NCBI GenBank assembly: GCA_965530755.1
Contig: CBESNA010000011.1
Coordinates: 30,262 to 94,261, forward strand
Reading direction: 5' to 3'
Length of the DNA: 64,000 bases
Source: SZUA-35 sp965530755
Lineage (GTDB): Bacteria > Actinomycetota > Acidimicrobiia > Acidimicrobiales > SZUA-35
The translations under genes were made by a program, and so were the position numbers. Under the pieces are notes generated by a model that saw only the letters and a list, made by a program, of their open reading frames with translations, had not been told where the DNA came from and searched no databases. Shown here in pieces: positions 1 through 8,624 of this stretch. Within the stretch, counting starts at the first letter, position 1. Each line of letters opens with the position of its first letter.

Positions 1-225
1 CTCGCCCTCGACGCGCTCTGCGTTGATCTCGGGATCGACCCGTCCGAGGTGGCAGCATTCGGCGACAACCACAACGACGTCGCCATGCTCGCGTGGGCAG
101 GCCAGGGTTACGCGATGGCGAACGCCACCGACGACGCGAAGGACGCGGCCGGCACGATCATCCGAAACAACAACGAGGACGGTCTGGCCCGCAAGATCGA
201 ACAGTTTCTGGAACGGATGCCCTGA
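1..225 (+). CDS. HAD-superfamily hydrolase, C-terminal fragment (gene begins before the window)
   Basis: The first 74 codons are open from base 1 to a TGA at 223-225, so the gene starts upstream of the window. The fragment carries the motif GDNHNDVAML, which matches HAD motif IV (GDxxND) of the Cof-type phosphatases that act on sugar phosphates or other small phosphorylated metabolites. It is followed by an Asn/Asp-rich stretch ending in a short helix, as is usual for the C-terminus of this family. The acidic residues of this motif bind the magnesium ion. The substrate cannot be told from the fragment. Confidence 0.85.
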   Translation, partial: LALDALCVDLGIDPSEVAAFGDNHNDVAMLAWAGQGYAMANATDDAKDAAGTIIRNNNEDGLARKIEQFLERMP

Positions 226-242
226 CGATCAGGTGCGGGGGA

Positions 243-947
243 TCAGGGGATGCGGGCGAGGGCCGTGGCGATGCCCTCGAGGCCGGACACGCTGTTGATC
301 AGGCCCATGTGTGATGCCTTGACCTCGACGTTGGTGGCCGCCGGCTCGAGGCTGAGACGCCAATCGACGATGCCGTCTGTTCGCGACCACACCGAGACGA
401 GATCGACCTCGTCTGGGAACTCGACGTAGCGGAGATCGTCGACTCCCTGCTCCCGCATCGTGTCGACGTGGCCGAATGCACCCCTGCGCCAGAGCCTGTC
501 GAGTGTCGCAGCTGGAATGCGGACCACGAGGTACGACGGGTACTTCACGATCAACGGTGTGCCGACACCGATGACCTGTTGAACTCGCTCGGGGTAGAGG
601 ACAGCGAGGATGCGGCCGAACTGACCACCCCGAGAGTGTCCGATGATCCTGACCCGCTGGCCGGTCTCCTCGTAGAGCTCGTAGAGCGTGTCCCGCGCGG
701 TGTCGATGCTGTGCTGGGCGGGCCCGGCATTCCGGCCGACGGGCGCCACCTCGACCCTCCAGCCGGCAGCCCGGAGCACATGATCGAGCGCCGCCGTGCT
801 GCGCCGACTGGCGAGGAAACCGGGGAAGACCAGCACCGGGCGGCCGTTCCCGCGGGGGATGCCGACGCCCCGCCAGAGGGCGCTGCGACGCAGGGCGCGC
901 AGTTCGAACGGGCTGCGAGCCTCGAGCCAGACAGGTCGCCCGACCAT
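243..947 (-). CDS. Lipase-like alpha/beta hydrolase
   Basis: This 234-residue protein has the alpha/beta-hydrolase fold. An oxyanion-type strand VLVFPGFLAS lies near the N-terminus, and the nucleophile elbow GHSRGG follows around residue 110, with the catalytic Ser in the middle. The downstream strand VIGVGTPL resembles triacylglycerol lipase-like or PGAP1-like esterases. The ATG at 947 is preferred because GGGAA lies eight to twelve bases before it. Longer starts up to 1040 would run into the promoter of the divergent thymidine kinase gene. No signal peptide is evident, so it is probably cytosolic or membrane-associated. The exact ester substrate is unknown. Confidence 0.75.
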   Translation of the reverse strand: MVGRPVWLEARSPFELRALRRSALWRGVGIPRGNGRPVLVFPGFLASRRSTAALDHVLRAAGWRVEVAPVGRNAGPAQHSIDTARDTLYELYEETGQRVRIIGHSRGGQFGRILAVLYPERVQQVIGVGTPLIVKYPSYLVVRIPAATLDRLWRRGAFGHVDTMREQGVDDLRYVEFPDEVDLVSVWSRTDGIVDWRLSLEPAATNVEVKASHMGLINSVSGLEGIATALARIP

Positions 948-1048
948 TCCCGCAATTCCCGACGGTGGCTGGTGATGGTGCGCCGCAGGCATTCGGCCAT
1001 CGAGGGTAGACGTCGGCATCGACGATGCAGACCGAACCAATCACCAAA

Positions 1049-1054
1049 TACGAT
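1049..1054 (+). promoter_or_regulatory. -10 hexamer TACGAT of tdk (leaderless)
   Basis: TACGAT ends seven bases before the ATG at 1062 and no Shine-Dalgarno sequence lies between them. This matches the actinobacterial TAnnnT -10 element of leaderless messages that start at or next to the start codon. Confidence 0.6.
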
Positions 1055-1061
1055 CGTCGGG

Positions 1062-1718
1062 ATGGCGACCCTCAGATTCTTCTTCGGCACCATGGGGTCG
1101 GGGAAGTCCACGATGGCACTCCAGATTCGTCACAACCTGACCGGTCGTGGCCTCGAGTGTCTCCTCATCACCCAGCTCGATCGTCAGGAGGGCAAGGTCT
1201 CGAGCCGGCTCGGCGTGTCGGCCGACGCGATGATCCTCGACAACACGGTTGATCTGTTCCGCGTGATCAACACCGAGCACCGCCGCGGCTCGGGTTTGCA
1301 TGCCGTGATCTGTGACGAGGCGCAGTTCTACGAACCGAATCAGATCGACCAGCTGGCTCGAATCGTTGATGAGCTCGACATCGAGGTGTACGCCTTCGGT
1401 TTGCTCACGAGCTTCCAGGGGGTGCTCTTCCCAGGAACGCAGCGTCTGCTCGAACTGGCCGATGTGCGGTCGGAAATCCAGGTGGAGGCGCGCTGCTGGT
1501 GCGGCGCCCACGCCACCCACAACGCGCGGCTGGTGAACGGCCGGCAGGTTTATGACGGGGAGCTGAAGGTTCGCGGTGACACGTCCGAGACGAGCGGGGA
1601 GACCGGCCCAGGGGAGAACCCGGAGCCTGCCCCTGAAGTGACCTACGACCTGCGCTGTCGCCGGCACTGGATGGCCGAGAAGGACAATCCTCGCCAGGAC
1701 GCGCTCTTCGACGACTGA
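1062..1718 (+). CDS. tdk: Thymidine kinase
   Basis: This 218-residue cytosolic enzyme phosphorylates thymidine to dTMP using ATP in pyrimidine salvage. The P-loop GTMGSGKST spans residues 9-17. The motif CDEAQF at 84-89 supplies the catalytic Glu86 of type II thymidine kinases. A zinc site is formed by the Cys-Trp-Cys pair of ARCWCG and the later CRRH. The region before the final zinc ligands holds an acidic low-complexity insert (roughly residues 165-185) that is longer than in typical family members. The reading frame stays open well upstream, but homology begins exactly at the ATG at 1062. A leaderless -10 element sits just before this ATG. Confidence 0.95.
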   Translation: MATLRFFFGTMGSGKSTMALQIRHNLTGRGLECLLITQLDRQEGKVSSRLGVSADAMILDNTVDLFRVINTEHRRGSGLHAVICDEAQFYEPNQIDQLARIVDELDIEVYAFGLLTSFQGVLFPGTQRLLELADVRSEIQVEARCWCGAHATHNARLVNGRQVYDGELKVRGDTSETSGETGPGENPEPAPEVTYDLRCRRHWMAEKDNPRQDALFDD

Positions 1719-1759
1719 TCGTTCGACGACTGATCGTTCGACGACTGACTGTTCGACGA
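1707..1759 (+). repeat. 3.5 copies of a 15-bp tandem repeat across the tdk stop codon
   Basis: The unit TTCGACGACTGATCG occurs at 1707-1721 and 1722-1736. A variant copy lies at 1737-1751 and a partial copy at 1752-1759. The tdk stop codon is inside the first copy. Because the unit is a multiple of three, each copy repeats the codons for Phe-Asp-Asp followed by TGA, which gives the frame back-up stops. Confidence 0.9.
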
Positions 1760-1775
1760 GGGAAGCGCGGTGTTC

Positions 1776-1781
1776 TAGCGT
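1776..1781 (+). promoter_or_regulatory. -10 hexamer TAGCGT (leaderless)
   Basis: TAGCGT ends six bases before the ATG at 1788, with the spacer CTCACC lacking any Shine-Dalgarno sequence. It lies just downstream of the 15-bp tandem repeats, which would occupy the -35 region. Confidence 0.6.
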
Positions 1782-1787
1782 CTCACC

Positions 1788-3503
1788 ATGTTCGATCTGG
1801 TGATTCGCAACGGGACGATCATCGACGGAACGGGCTCTGCGGCTCGCGTGGCCGATGTCGGAGTGCTCGATGGAATTGTCGTCGAGGTCGGCGATGACAT
1901 CGGGTCCGGCCGCCGGGAAATCAACGCCGATGGTCATCTCGTGACGCCCGGCTTCGTCGACGTCCACACTCACTACGACGGACAGGCCACGTGGGACGAC
2001 GCATTGGCGCCGTCGAGCTGGCACGGTGTCACCACGGTCGTCATGGGCAACTGCGGCGTGGGTTTCGCTCCGGTCCTTCCCGAGAACCGTGAACGGCTGA
2101 TCCAGCTCATGGAGGGTGTCGAGGACATTCCGGGAGCCGCCCTCGACGAGGGACTCACCTGGGAGTGGGAGACTTTCGGGCAGTACCTCGATCATCTCGA
2201 ACGCCGTCATCGCGACATCGACGTCGGAGCGCAACTGCCACACGGTGCGCTCCGTCTGCACGTGATGGGTGAACGAGGCGCAGCCGCCGAACCGGCAACA
2301 CCGGCTGACATCGCGGACATGGCTGCCATTGCCCGGCAGGGCATTCTCGACGGAGCGCTCGGCTTCACCACGTCTCGCACCATCAATCACCGCACGAGCC
2401 TCGGTGAGTACACCCCGACGCTGCAGGCCGAGCGCGACGAGCTCGTCGGGATTGCGGAGGGTGTCGGTTCGACCGGGACCGGTGTGTTGCAGGTGGTGTC
2501 AGACTTTGTCGATCTGGAGCACGAGTTCGAAACCTTCCGGCTCATGGCCGAGCAGTCCGGTCGCCCGATTTCTGTCTCCGTTGCGCAGGGAAAGAACCGG
2601 CCGGACGATTGGAAGATCCTCCTGGATGGATTCGCCGAGTCCACAGCTGCCGGGGTCGTTATGCGGGGTCAAGTCGGAGCCAGGGCCGTCGGAATTCTGC
2701 TGGGCCTGCAGGCCACGCTCAACCCCTTCATGACGAGTCCGGCTTATCGCGCCATCGCCGATCTCCCGTTGGTCGAACGTGTTGCACGCATGAGGGACCC
2801 GGATCTGCGCCGAGCGATCCTCGAGTCGGCCGGGCGCGATCGAGGCGCATCCGTGACCGGGACACGGCTCATCCAGCAGTTCGACCTGATGTTTCCCTTC
2901 GGCGATCCGCCGGACTACGAGCCAGATCCCTCCACGTCGATCGCTGCCGAGGCTGCTCGCCAGGGTGTCGACCCGGCCACGCTGGCCTACGACCTCGTCA
3001 CGGCAGACGGCGGTGAAGCCTTCCTCTATCTGCCGTTCCTCAACTGGGCGGGCGGCAACCTCGATGCCGTCGGCGAGCAGCTCGCCCACCCTGCGTCGAT
3101 TCCGGGATTGTCCGACGGTGGCGCCCATGTCGGCACGATCTGCGACGCATCGTTCCCGACCACGCTCTTGTTGTGGTGGGGTCGCGATCGACCTACGGGG
3201 CGGCTCCCGCTCGAACTGCTGGTGGCCAAGCAGACCAGAGGGACTGCCGAGGCCTTGGGCCTGCTGGACCGGGGTTTGCTGGCACCCGGCCACCGAGCCG
3301 ACATCAACATCATCGACCACGAAGCCTTGCGTCTCCATGCGCCCGTGATGGCCTTTGATTTGCCGGCGGGCGGCAAGCGCCTGCTCCAACGAGCCGATGG
3401 GTATCGGCACACCTTCGTCGCCGGCACCGAGATCATGGCAGACGGCGAGAGCACGGGAGCGACCCCTGGTCGGCTCGTCCGCGGACCGCAATCGGCCCTC
3501 TGA
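1788..3503 (+). CDS. N-acyl-D-amino-acid deacylase-type amidohydrolase
   Basis: This 571-residue protein belongs to the D-aminoacylase branch of the amidohydrolase superfamily, which hydrolyses N-acyl-D-amino acids or related amides. It starts with the usual LVIRNGTIIDGTG beta-sandwich strand. The metal-binding HTHYD follows at about residue 64, and the motif GNCGVGFAP carries the Cys known to ligate zinc in D-aminoacylase. A late SDGGAHVG segment supplies the catalytic Asp region, and the C-terminal strands rebuild the sandwich domain (GHRADINIID). Many actinobacterial paralogues have unproven substrates. It lies 13 bases before a CoA-transferase gene, so the two may be co-transcribed. Confidence 0.9.
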   Translation: MFDLVIRNGTIIDGTGSAARVADVGVLDGIVVEVGDDIGSGRREINADGHLVTPGFVDVHTHYDGQATWDDALAPSSWHGVTTVVMGNCGVGFAPVLPENRERLIQLMEGVEDIPGAALDEGLTWEWETFGQYLDHLERRHRDIDVGAQLPHGALRLHVMGERGAAAEPATPADIADMAAIARQGILDGALGFTTSRTINHRTSLGEYTPTLQAERDELVGIAEGVGSTGTGVLQVVSDFVDLEHEFETFRLMAEQSGRPISVSVAQGKNRPDDWKILLDGFAESTAAGVVMRGQVGARAVGILLGLQATLNPFMTSPAYRAIADLPLVERVARMRDPDLRRAILESAGRDRGASVTGTRLIQQFDLMFPFGDPPDYEPDPSTSIAAEAARQGVDPATLAYDLVTADGGEAFLYLPFLNWAGGNLDAVGEQLAHPASIPGLSDGGAHVGTICDASFPTTLLLWWGRDRPTGRLPLELLVAKQTRGTAEALGLLDRGLLAPGHRADINIIDHEALRLHAPVMAFDLPAGGKRLLQRADGYRHTFVAGTEIMADGESTGATPGRLVRGPQSAL

Positions 3504-3516
3504 ACGATCTCGCTCG

Positions 3517-4887
3517 ATGCGCTTTCCCGCTCCGCCCGCAGCCCACATCGTGATCGACGGCGCTGATCCCGTTCTGCCGGCGCGGTGCCCGATCGGTCAG
3601 ATCGCAGCGTCCGCCCTGGCCGAGGTCGGCGATGCGGCGAGGGACCTCAGCCTGTTGGCCGGGGGTGACCCCGGAGAGGTCCGCACGTCTGTCGAGAAAG
3701 GGGCGCAGTCGATCATCTCCTTCGCCATCACGAAGGTCGATGGTGAGGGCATCGCCAGAACCAACCAGTCCAATCCGTTCGTTCGTTCCTATCCGTGTGC
3801 CGACGGGCGATGGATCTTCATCCACGGAGGTTTCCCCGCCCTGGCCGACCGGCTGGCCACGGTCCTGGGCCTTGCGTCCGATGCGTCGTTCGACGACGTG
3901 GGCACTGCGGTTGCCCGGTGGGAAGGCCAGGCCCTCGAGGACGCGGTCGCCGCCGTCGATGGATGTGCGGCGATGCTGCGCACGGAGAAGGAATGGTTGG
4001 TCCATCCCCACGGCGCAGCGGTGGCCGCCCTCGATCCTGTACGGGTGGCACCCGTCGGCGAGTCGATCAGAGGATGGGAACCGAGTCAGCGACGTCCGCT
4101 CACGGGTCTCCGGGTCCTCGATCTCACCCGTGTCCTCGCCGGGCCGACAGCCGGGCGCACTCTTGCCGCGCTCGGGGCAGACGTTCTCCAGGTCACCGGT
4201 CCGTCGACACCCAACGTGCCGGCGTTCGTGGTCGACACCGGTCAGGGGAAACGCCGCGCGTTCGCCGACTTCGGGGTTCCCCGTGATCTGGTCGCGCTTC
4301 AGCAGTTGGCGGTGAGTGCCCACGTGATCGTCCAGGGCTATCGACCCGGTGTGGTCGATCGGTTCGGGCTCGATGTCGAAGCACTTCGGACAGACGGATT
4401 CAATGGCGTCTACGCCAACGTCTCGGCCTACGGGCCGGTCGGTCCGTTCGCCGACCGTGCCGGCTGGGAACAACTGGCGCAGGCGGCCAGCGGGATCGCC
4501 CTTCTCGAGGGGCAGCAGCTCAAAGGGGATCCGGAAGACGCATCGGCCGTCAAACCGAGGCTGCTCCCCGCGGCAGCATGCGACTACATCACTGGCTATC
4601 TGCTGGCCGGGGCCATCGCCCGGCAGCTGGCGATCGGCGATGCCGCCGACATCGATGCGTCTCTCTGTCAGACCGCAGCCATGATCCTGCGAGCCCGCCC
4701 TCGCCATGACCCGGCGTTGGCGACGGGGATCGGGACTCCGGAGACCGAAAGCGTCGTGTCCGGATTCGGTCGGGTGAAGAGGCTGACGCCGAACGTCACC
4801 GTCGAAGGCCTCGACTTGACGTGGCGCTGCGGTCCGATGGCGATGGGATCGTCCTTGCTCACCTGGAAGGGCTGGAGCAACTGGTGA
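3517..4887 (+). CDS. CaiB/BaiF-type (class III) CoA-transferase
   Basis: This 456-residue protein transfers CoA between acyl groups in the family III mechanism. The C-terminal half carries the clear family signature: LTGLRVLDLTRVLAGPTAGR around residue 197, then GADVLQV, VQGYRPG and the YANVSAYGPVGP block. The N-terminal part is a weaker region with NPFVRSYPCADGRW, resembling the small domain of the fold, so the order of halves looks like a tandem or rearranged protein. The catalytic Asp expected after the FADRAGWEQLAQAASG stretch was not assigned with certainty. The ATG at 3517 follows the amidohydrolase closely. Its stop abuts the stop of the convergent ung gene with no spacer. Confidence 0.85.
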   Translation: MRFPAPPAAHIVIDGADPVLPARCPIGQIAASALAEVGDAARDLSLLAGGDPGEVRTSVEKGAQSIISFAITKVDGEGIARTNQSNPFVRSYPCADGRWIFIHGGFPALADRLATVLGLASDASFDDVGTAVARWEGQALEDAVAAVDGCAAMLRTEKEWLVHPHGAAVAALDPVRVAPVGESIRGWEPSQRRPLTGLRVLDLTRVLAGPTAGRTLAALGADVLQVTGPSTPNVPAFVVDTGQGKRRAFADFGVPRDLVALQQLAVSAHVIVQGYRPGVVDRFGLDVEALRTDGFNGVYANVSAYGPVGPFADRAGWEQLAQAASGIALLEGQQLKGDPEDASAVKPRLLPAAACDYITGYLLAGAIARQLAIGDAADIDASLCQTAAMILRARPRHDPALATGIGTPETESVVSGFGRVKRLTPNVTVEGLDLTWRCGPMAMGSSLLTWKGWSNW

Positions 4888-5556
4888 TCAGGGTTCGGGA
4901 AGGGACCAGTCGATCGGTGACCGGCCGGCCGCCACCAGCGCCTCGTTTGCCCTGCTGAACGGTCGGCTGCCGAAGAATCCGCGGTGGGCTGACAGTGGTG
5001 ATGGGTGGGGTGACTCGATCACCACATGCCGCAATGTGTCGATCAGCTTCTTCTTCGACCGGGCCGATGCTCCCCACAAGAGGAACACGACGGTCTCGGG
5101 TTTGTCGTTCACGACGCGGAGTACCTGATCGGTGAACACCTCCCATCCCTTCTTCTGGTGCGAGGCGGCGTCCCCGGTGCGAACCGTGAGCGTTGCATTG
5201 AGCAACAGCACGCCTTGGGCGGCCCACGCCGACAGGTTGCCGTGGCGTGGTCGAGGGAGCCCCAGATCGGACTCGAGTTCGGCGAAGATGTTCGCCAAGG
5301 ATGGGGGTGGTCGGACTCCCGGTTTGACCGAGAACGCGAGGCCGTGAGCCTGGCCGGGCCCGTGGTAGGGATCTTGGCCGAGAATCACCACACGAACAGC
5401 GGAGAATGCGGTGAGGTGGAGCGCAGTGAAGACCTCGTCGGCCGGAGGGTGGACCGGTCCGGCGGCGCGTTCGGTGGCGAGGAAACCTTGCAGTTCGACC
5501 CAGTAGGGCTGGTCGAACTGGTCGCGTAGCAACGGGTTCCAATCGGTCGCGGTCAC
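4888..5556 (-). CDS. ung: Uracil-DNA glycosylase (family 1)
   Basis: This 222-residue base-excision-repair enzyme removes uracil from DNA. The water-activating loop GQDPYH lies at residues 60-65 with catalytic Asp62. The DNA-intercalation motif HPSPLSAHRGFFGSRPFS lies near residue 185, and the uracil-binding strand LLLNATLTV is present. The start is the GTG at 5556. It gives the usual length and is preceded by a TAGCGT hexamer seven bases upstream, which marks a leaderless message. An ATG further upstream would add 23 residues without family similarity. Confidence 0.95.
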   Translation of the reverse strand: MTATDWNPLLRDQFDQPYWVELQGFLATERAAGPVHPPADEVFTALHLTAFSAVRVVILGQDPYHGPGQAHGLAFSVKPGVRPPPSLANIFAELESDLGLPRPRHGNLSAWAAQGVLLLNATLTVRTGDAASHQKKGWEVFTDQVLRVVNDKPETVVFLLWGASARSKKKLIDTLRHVVIESPHPSPLSAHRGFFGSRPFSRANEALVAAGRSPIDWSLPEP

Positions 5557-5563
5557 GAATCGG

Positions 5564-5569
5564 ACGCTA
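5564..5569 (-). promoter_or_regulatory. -10 hexamer TAGCGT of ung (leaderless)
   Basis: Read on the minus strand, TAGCGT is followed by seven bases (CCGATTC) and then the GTG start at 5556. There is no ribosome-binding site. The position supports the short form of the protein. Confidence 0.6.
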
Positions 5570-5654
5570 CATCGTGTTGACTGTGGCCCGTGTCGACCGG
5601 CCCAGCACATGACTTCGATTCCCATCGTTCGAACCAGGCTGAGGTCGAGGCGCC

Positions 5655-6881
5655 GTGAAAGCCCTGCTGGTCGCGCTTGTCTGCTTTGCTGCGGCCTGTT
5701 CGTCGTCGGTCGACGTCGCGGTGTCGTCCACGACCGCGCAACCGACAGCCACTGAGCCGACGACCACGACGGCCCAGCCGACGACGACCACTACCGAGCC
5801 GACGACCACCACCACGGTCGATCCGATCGACGAGGTGGTGAGCGGCCTCAGCGTCGAACAGAAGGTGGGCCAGTTGCTGATGCCGGTCCTTGCCGGGACC
5901 GACGCCGTCACGCCGTCCCCGGCGCAAGCCTCGATCAATCGCCGGATCGCAGGGGTCGACTCGATCGCCCAGGCCGTCGAGGTGTACTCCCTGGGCGGAG
6001 TGTTGTACCTCGGCGACAACGTGGTCTCAGCATCGCAGCTCACCGCCTTGTCGTCGGGAATCCAGACCGCAGCGCAGACGGCGATCCCCGGCATCGGCGC
6101 CCTGATCTCGGTCGACCAGGAGGGCGGAAGGGTCAATCGCCTGAGCGACGGGGTCGAGCGCTTCCCTGCAGCGCGAACCCTGGCTCCCGATGCCGAGGCC
6201 GTCCGCTCGGCCGCCTCTGCCACGGCGATCGGCGTGGCGGCACAGGGCATCAACATCGTGCTGGCCCCGGTTGCCGATCTCACAGACGGCAACGCCGGCG
6301 TCATCGGCAATCGCAGCTACGGAGCCGATCCCGCTGTCAGCGCCGACATGGTCGTCGCGTCGGTCAGCGGCCTGCAGGGTTCTGGGGTTGCGGCAGCGGT
6401 CAAGCACTGGCCTGGTCACGGTGCCACGGTGCTCGACAGCCACTCGGTCCTGCCGACGATCGACGTGGATCGGCTGCTGTGGGAGCAACGCGAACGCGTG
6501 CCCTTCGCCGCCGCCATCGATGCCGGGGTGGCGATCGTGATGGTCGGTCATCTCGCGTTGCCCGGTCTCGATCCGTCCGGCGACCCGGCGACGGTGTCGA
6601 TGATCCTGATCGACGAACTGTTGCGCCAGGACCTCGGATTCGACGGAGTCGTGATGACAGACGCTCTCGACATGGGAGCAGTCCGAGATCAGGACCGTGG
6701 GGAGCTGGCGATCCAGTCGATCCTGGCCGGCGTCGACATCCTGCTTGCCCCTCCAGACGTCGCTGTAGCCCACGCCGCCCTCGTCGACGCAGTGTCGACC
6801 GGTCGCATCAGCGTGGAGCGACTCGATGAATCCGTGGCTCGCATTCTCCGATTGAAGGCAGGGCTCGGGCTCCTCGCCTGA
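5655..6881 (+). CDS. Glycoside hydrolase family 3 lipoprotein (NagZ-like beta-N-acetylhexosaminidase)
   Basis: This 408-residue exported protein has a signal peptide ending in the lipobox FAAAC (Cys about residue 15), so it should be anchored outside the membrane. A Thr/Pro-rich low-complexity linker with repeated PTTTT units follows to about residue 55. The GH3 barrel then shows DQEGGRV, KHWPGHG near residue 249 (the substrate- and proton-binding KH(F/W)PGHG of NagZ) and MTDALDMGA near 334, with the Asp nucleophile. The family cleaves beta-N-acetylglucosamine from peptidoglycan fragments in cell-wall recycling; the exact substrate here is inferred. The GTG start follows GAGG. Confidence 0.9.
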   Translation: MKALLVALVCFAAACSSSVDVAVSSTTAQPTATEPTTTTAQPTTTTTEPTTTTTVDPIDEVVSGLSVEQKVGQLLMPVLAGTDAVTPSPAQASINRRIAGVDSIAQAVEVYSLGGVLYLGDNVVSASQLTALSSGIQTAAQTAIPGIGALISVDQEGGRVNRLSDGVERFPAARTLAPDAEAVRSAASATAIGVAAQGINIVLAPVADLTDGNAGVIGNRSYGADPAVSADMVVASVSGLQGSGVAAAVKHWPGHGATVLDSHSVLPTIDVDRLLWEQRERVPFAAAIDAGVAIVMVGHLALPGLDPSGDPATVSMILIDELLRQDLGFDGVVMTDALDMGAVRDQDRGELAIQSILAGVDILLAPPDVAVAHAALVDAVSTGRISVERLDESVARILRLKAGLGLLA

Positions 6882-6890
6882 CCCCTCCGG

Positions 6891-8108
6891 TCAGTGACCG
6901 AGCAGGACGCTGATGGAGCGTGGGCCGCGGACTTGACCGTTGGCCCACGTGGTCGCTTTGTCTGGGTCGAGTGAATAGTCCGGGAACGCCCGCAACCACT
7001 CCTGGAGACCGACGAGCAGTTCGAGCCTGGCCAGATTGGAACCCAGGCAGCGGTGGATGCCGAGGCCGAAGGCCACATGACGATTCTTGGCCCGGTCGAG
7101 CTGGAACTCGTGAGCATCTTCGAACACGTCCGGGTCGTGATTGGCGGCCGGGAACGTGACGAGCGTCTGGTCCCCCTCGTGCATCGGGCAGCCGGCGACC
7201 TCGGTGTCGTTGATCACCTTGCGGCCCATCGTGACGGGGGCGTAGAAGCGCAGTACCTCTTCGCTGGCGGTGAGCCAGAGCGGATCGTCGTTGTCGACGG
7301 CAACCAGTTGTGCGACTTCCTCCGGGTGCTGCGCGAAGTGCCAGAGACCGGATGCCAGAGCGCTCCAGGTCGTGTCGATGCCGGCGATGATCATGAGCTT
7401 CACGTAGCCGAGCTTGAGCTGCTGACTGACCGGCTCGCCGTCGATCTCGGCATTGGTGATGAGTGTCAGGAGATCATCTTCTGGCGCAGCGGCCCGTCGC
7501 TCCAAGAGGTCGGCGATGTAGGTGTCCATCTCGAGCTGCACCTGTTCACGAACGGCGTTGTCGCGTGGGGCGAGCTGGAAGTTGCGGAAGATCCAGTCGC
7601 GGAACATGTCGGCGTCGGACTCGGGGACGCCCAAGAGCTGACAGATGCCGTGGACGGGAATGTGTTGTGCGTACTGGACAGCGGCATCAGCCCCGTCGGC
7701 GTCGCCGATCTCGGCGATCAAGTCGCGACAGTACTGTCGCATGCCTTCTTCCATTGGTTCGATCACCCTGGGGCTGAACGAGGGCAGCAGCAACCGTCGG
7801 TGCTCTTTGTGATCCGGTGGATCAGAGGTGATCGGAGGTGCCGGGTTCCGCGGTGCATCCGGTCTGGCCACGCTCACGAAGATCGACGAGAAGTCCTCGG
7901 TGTTCTTTGCGACTTCGGAGACCGCGGCCATGGTGACGGGCATGTGCGAGCGGCCGTACCGCTCGGTCGTGGCGACCGGGGACTGCTCTCGTACTTGGTT
8001 CCAGATGTCGATGGCGTTTGGTCCCCACTGCGGATCGAGCCAGTCCCAGTCGTGCAGCCAATCGGTGACGGGCGGGAGATCCTGCTGCTCGGACTCGTAG
8101 ATCGACAT
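6891..8108 (-). CDS. Cytochrome P450
   Basis: This 405-residue soluble bacterial P450 has all family landmarks. The I-helix oxygen-binding motif is AGIDTT and the K-helix ExxR is EEVLRF. The haem-binding loop FGLGIHRCLG carries the cysteine thiolate at about residue 354. It would use ferredoxin or a similar donor to hydroxylate a hydrophobic substrate. The N-terminal SDPPDHKEHRRLL block matches the C-helix of steroid/terpene-type bacterial P450s. It lies nine bases behind the Fur-family gene. A separate -10 element overlaps the Fur stop codon, so it can be transcribed on its own. No ferredoxin gene is adjacent, so the electron donor is unknown. Confidence 0.95.
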   Translation of the reverse strand: MSIYESEQQDLPPVTDWLHDWDWLDPQWGPNAIDIWNQVREQSPVATTERYGRSHMPVTMAAVSEVAKNTEDFSSIFVSVARPDAPRNPAPPITSDPPDHKEHRRLLLPSFSPRVIEPMEEGMRQYCRDLIAEIGDADGADAAVQYAQHIPVHGICQLLGVPESDADMFRDWIFRNFQLAPRDNAVREQVQLEMDTYIADLLERRAAAPEDDLLTLITNAEIDGEPVSQQLKLGYVKLMIIAGIDTTWSALASGLWHFAQHPEEVAQLVAVDNDDPLWLTASEEVLRFYAPVTMGRKVINDTEVAGCPMHEGDQTLVTFPAANHDPDVFEDAHEFQLDRAKNRHVAFGLGIHRCLGSNLARLELLVGLQEWLRAFPDYSLDPDKATTWANGQVRGPRSISVLLGH

Positions 8109-8114
8109 GGTCAG

Positions 8115-8120
8115 AACTTA
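8115..8120 (-). promoter_or_regulatory. -10 hexamer TAAGTT of the P450 gene (leaderless)
   Basis: On the minus strand TAAGTT ends six bases before the ATG at 8108. Its first three bases are also the TAA stop codon of the upstream Fur-family gene. Confidence 0.6.
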
Positions 8121-8555
8121 GGGCACGACGTCGGAAGTGTGGCAACCGGCACACGTGCCGGGGAGCGCGAAGTGTCCGGGGTGGAGGACGAAGCCGGTGG
8201 CGTCCTCGATGGCCGAGCGAGTGGTGTCGAACAACGAACCGTCGACGTGAACGACGAGTCCGCACTGCTCACACAGGAGGTGGAGGTCGTCATCGCCCGT
8301 GAGGTGATAGACGGCACGACCGTGTCCGAGGTGGACATGCTCCACCAGCCCGAGGCCGGCGAGCACGTCCAGGGTGCGATAGACGGTCGATCGATGCACT
8401 GACGGATGGGCGCGGGCGACGTGTTCGGCCAGGTCGTCTGCGGTCGGATGATCACCGGCCGACACCAGGGCCTCGATCACGGCTCGCCGCGGTTGGGTCA
8501 GTCGGCCGCCGGCCTCGCGAAGCCGGCGCTGGATCTCCTCGACGTTCTGCACCAC
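8118..8555 (-). CDS. Fur-family metal-responsive repressor
   Basis: This 145-residue DNA-binding protein has a winged helix near residues 10-85, with the recognition stretch STVYRTLDVLAGLGLVEHV typical of Fur, Zur and PerR. The dimerisation half carries the structural zinc Cys pairs LCEQCG and CAGC, and a His-containing HLGHGRAVYHL strand that belongs to the regulatory metal site. Whether it senses iron, zinc or peroxide cannot be decided from sequence. The start is the GTG at 8555 (the next codon is also GTG), chosen because a TACGGT hexamer ends six bases before it. It is divergent from the potassium channel gene and sits directly upstream of the P450. Confidence 0.9.
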   Translation of the reverse strand: MVQNVEEIQRRLREAGGRLTQPRRAVIEALVSAGDHPTADDLAEHVARAHPSVHRSTVYRTLDVLAGLGLVEHVHLGHGRAVYHLTGDDDLHLLCEQCGLVVHVDGSLFDTTRSAIEDATGFVLHPGHFALPGTCAGCHTSDVVP

Positions 8556-8561
8556 ATCCCG

Positions 8562-8567
8562 ACCGTA
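8562..8567 (-). promoter_or_regulatory. -10 hexamer TACGGT of the Fur-family gene (leaderless)
   Basis: On the minus strand TACGGT, then CGGGAT, then the GTG start at 8555. The 69-base space to the divergent channel gene would hold both promoters. Confidence 0.55.
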
Positions 8568-8624
8568 CACACCGACTGAACCGTCGGGTGGGGATTTGAC
8601 GCCGTCGTTCGCTAGAAGGGTGAG

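Noticed and set aside
468..1061. In-frame upstream extension of thymidine kinase
   Set aside because: It is antisense to the hydrolase gene, lacks kinase similarity, and a -10 element sits directly before the ATG at 1062.
1707..1759. Short tandem repeats as a CRISPR array
   Set aside because: The units are contiguous with no spacers and only 15 bases long.
3355..3516. Longer CoA-transferase start inside the amidohydrolase gene
   Set aside because: The extra residues overlap the upstream gene in another frame and show no family similarity; the ATG at 3517 fits.
7053..8402. 449-codon plus-strand frame across the P450 and Fur genes
   Set aside because: It runs antisense through two well-supported genes and its translation matches no family.
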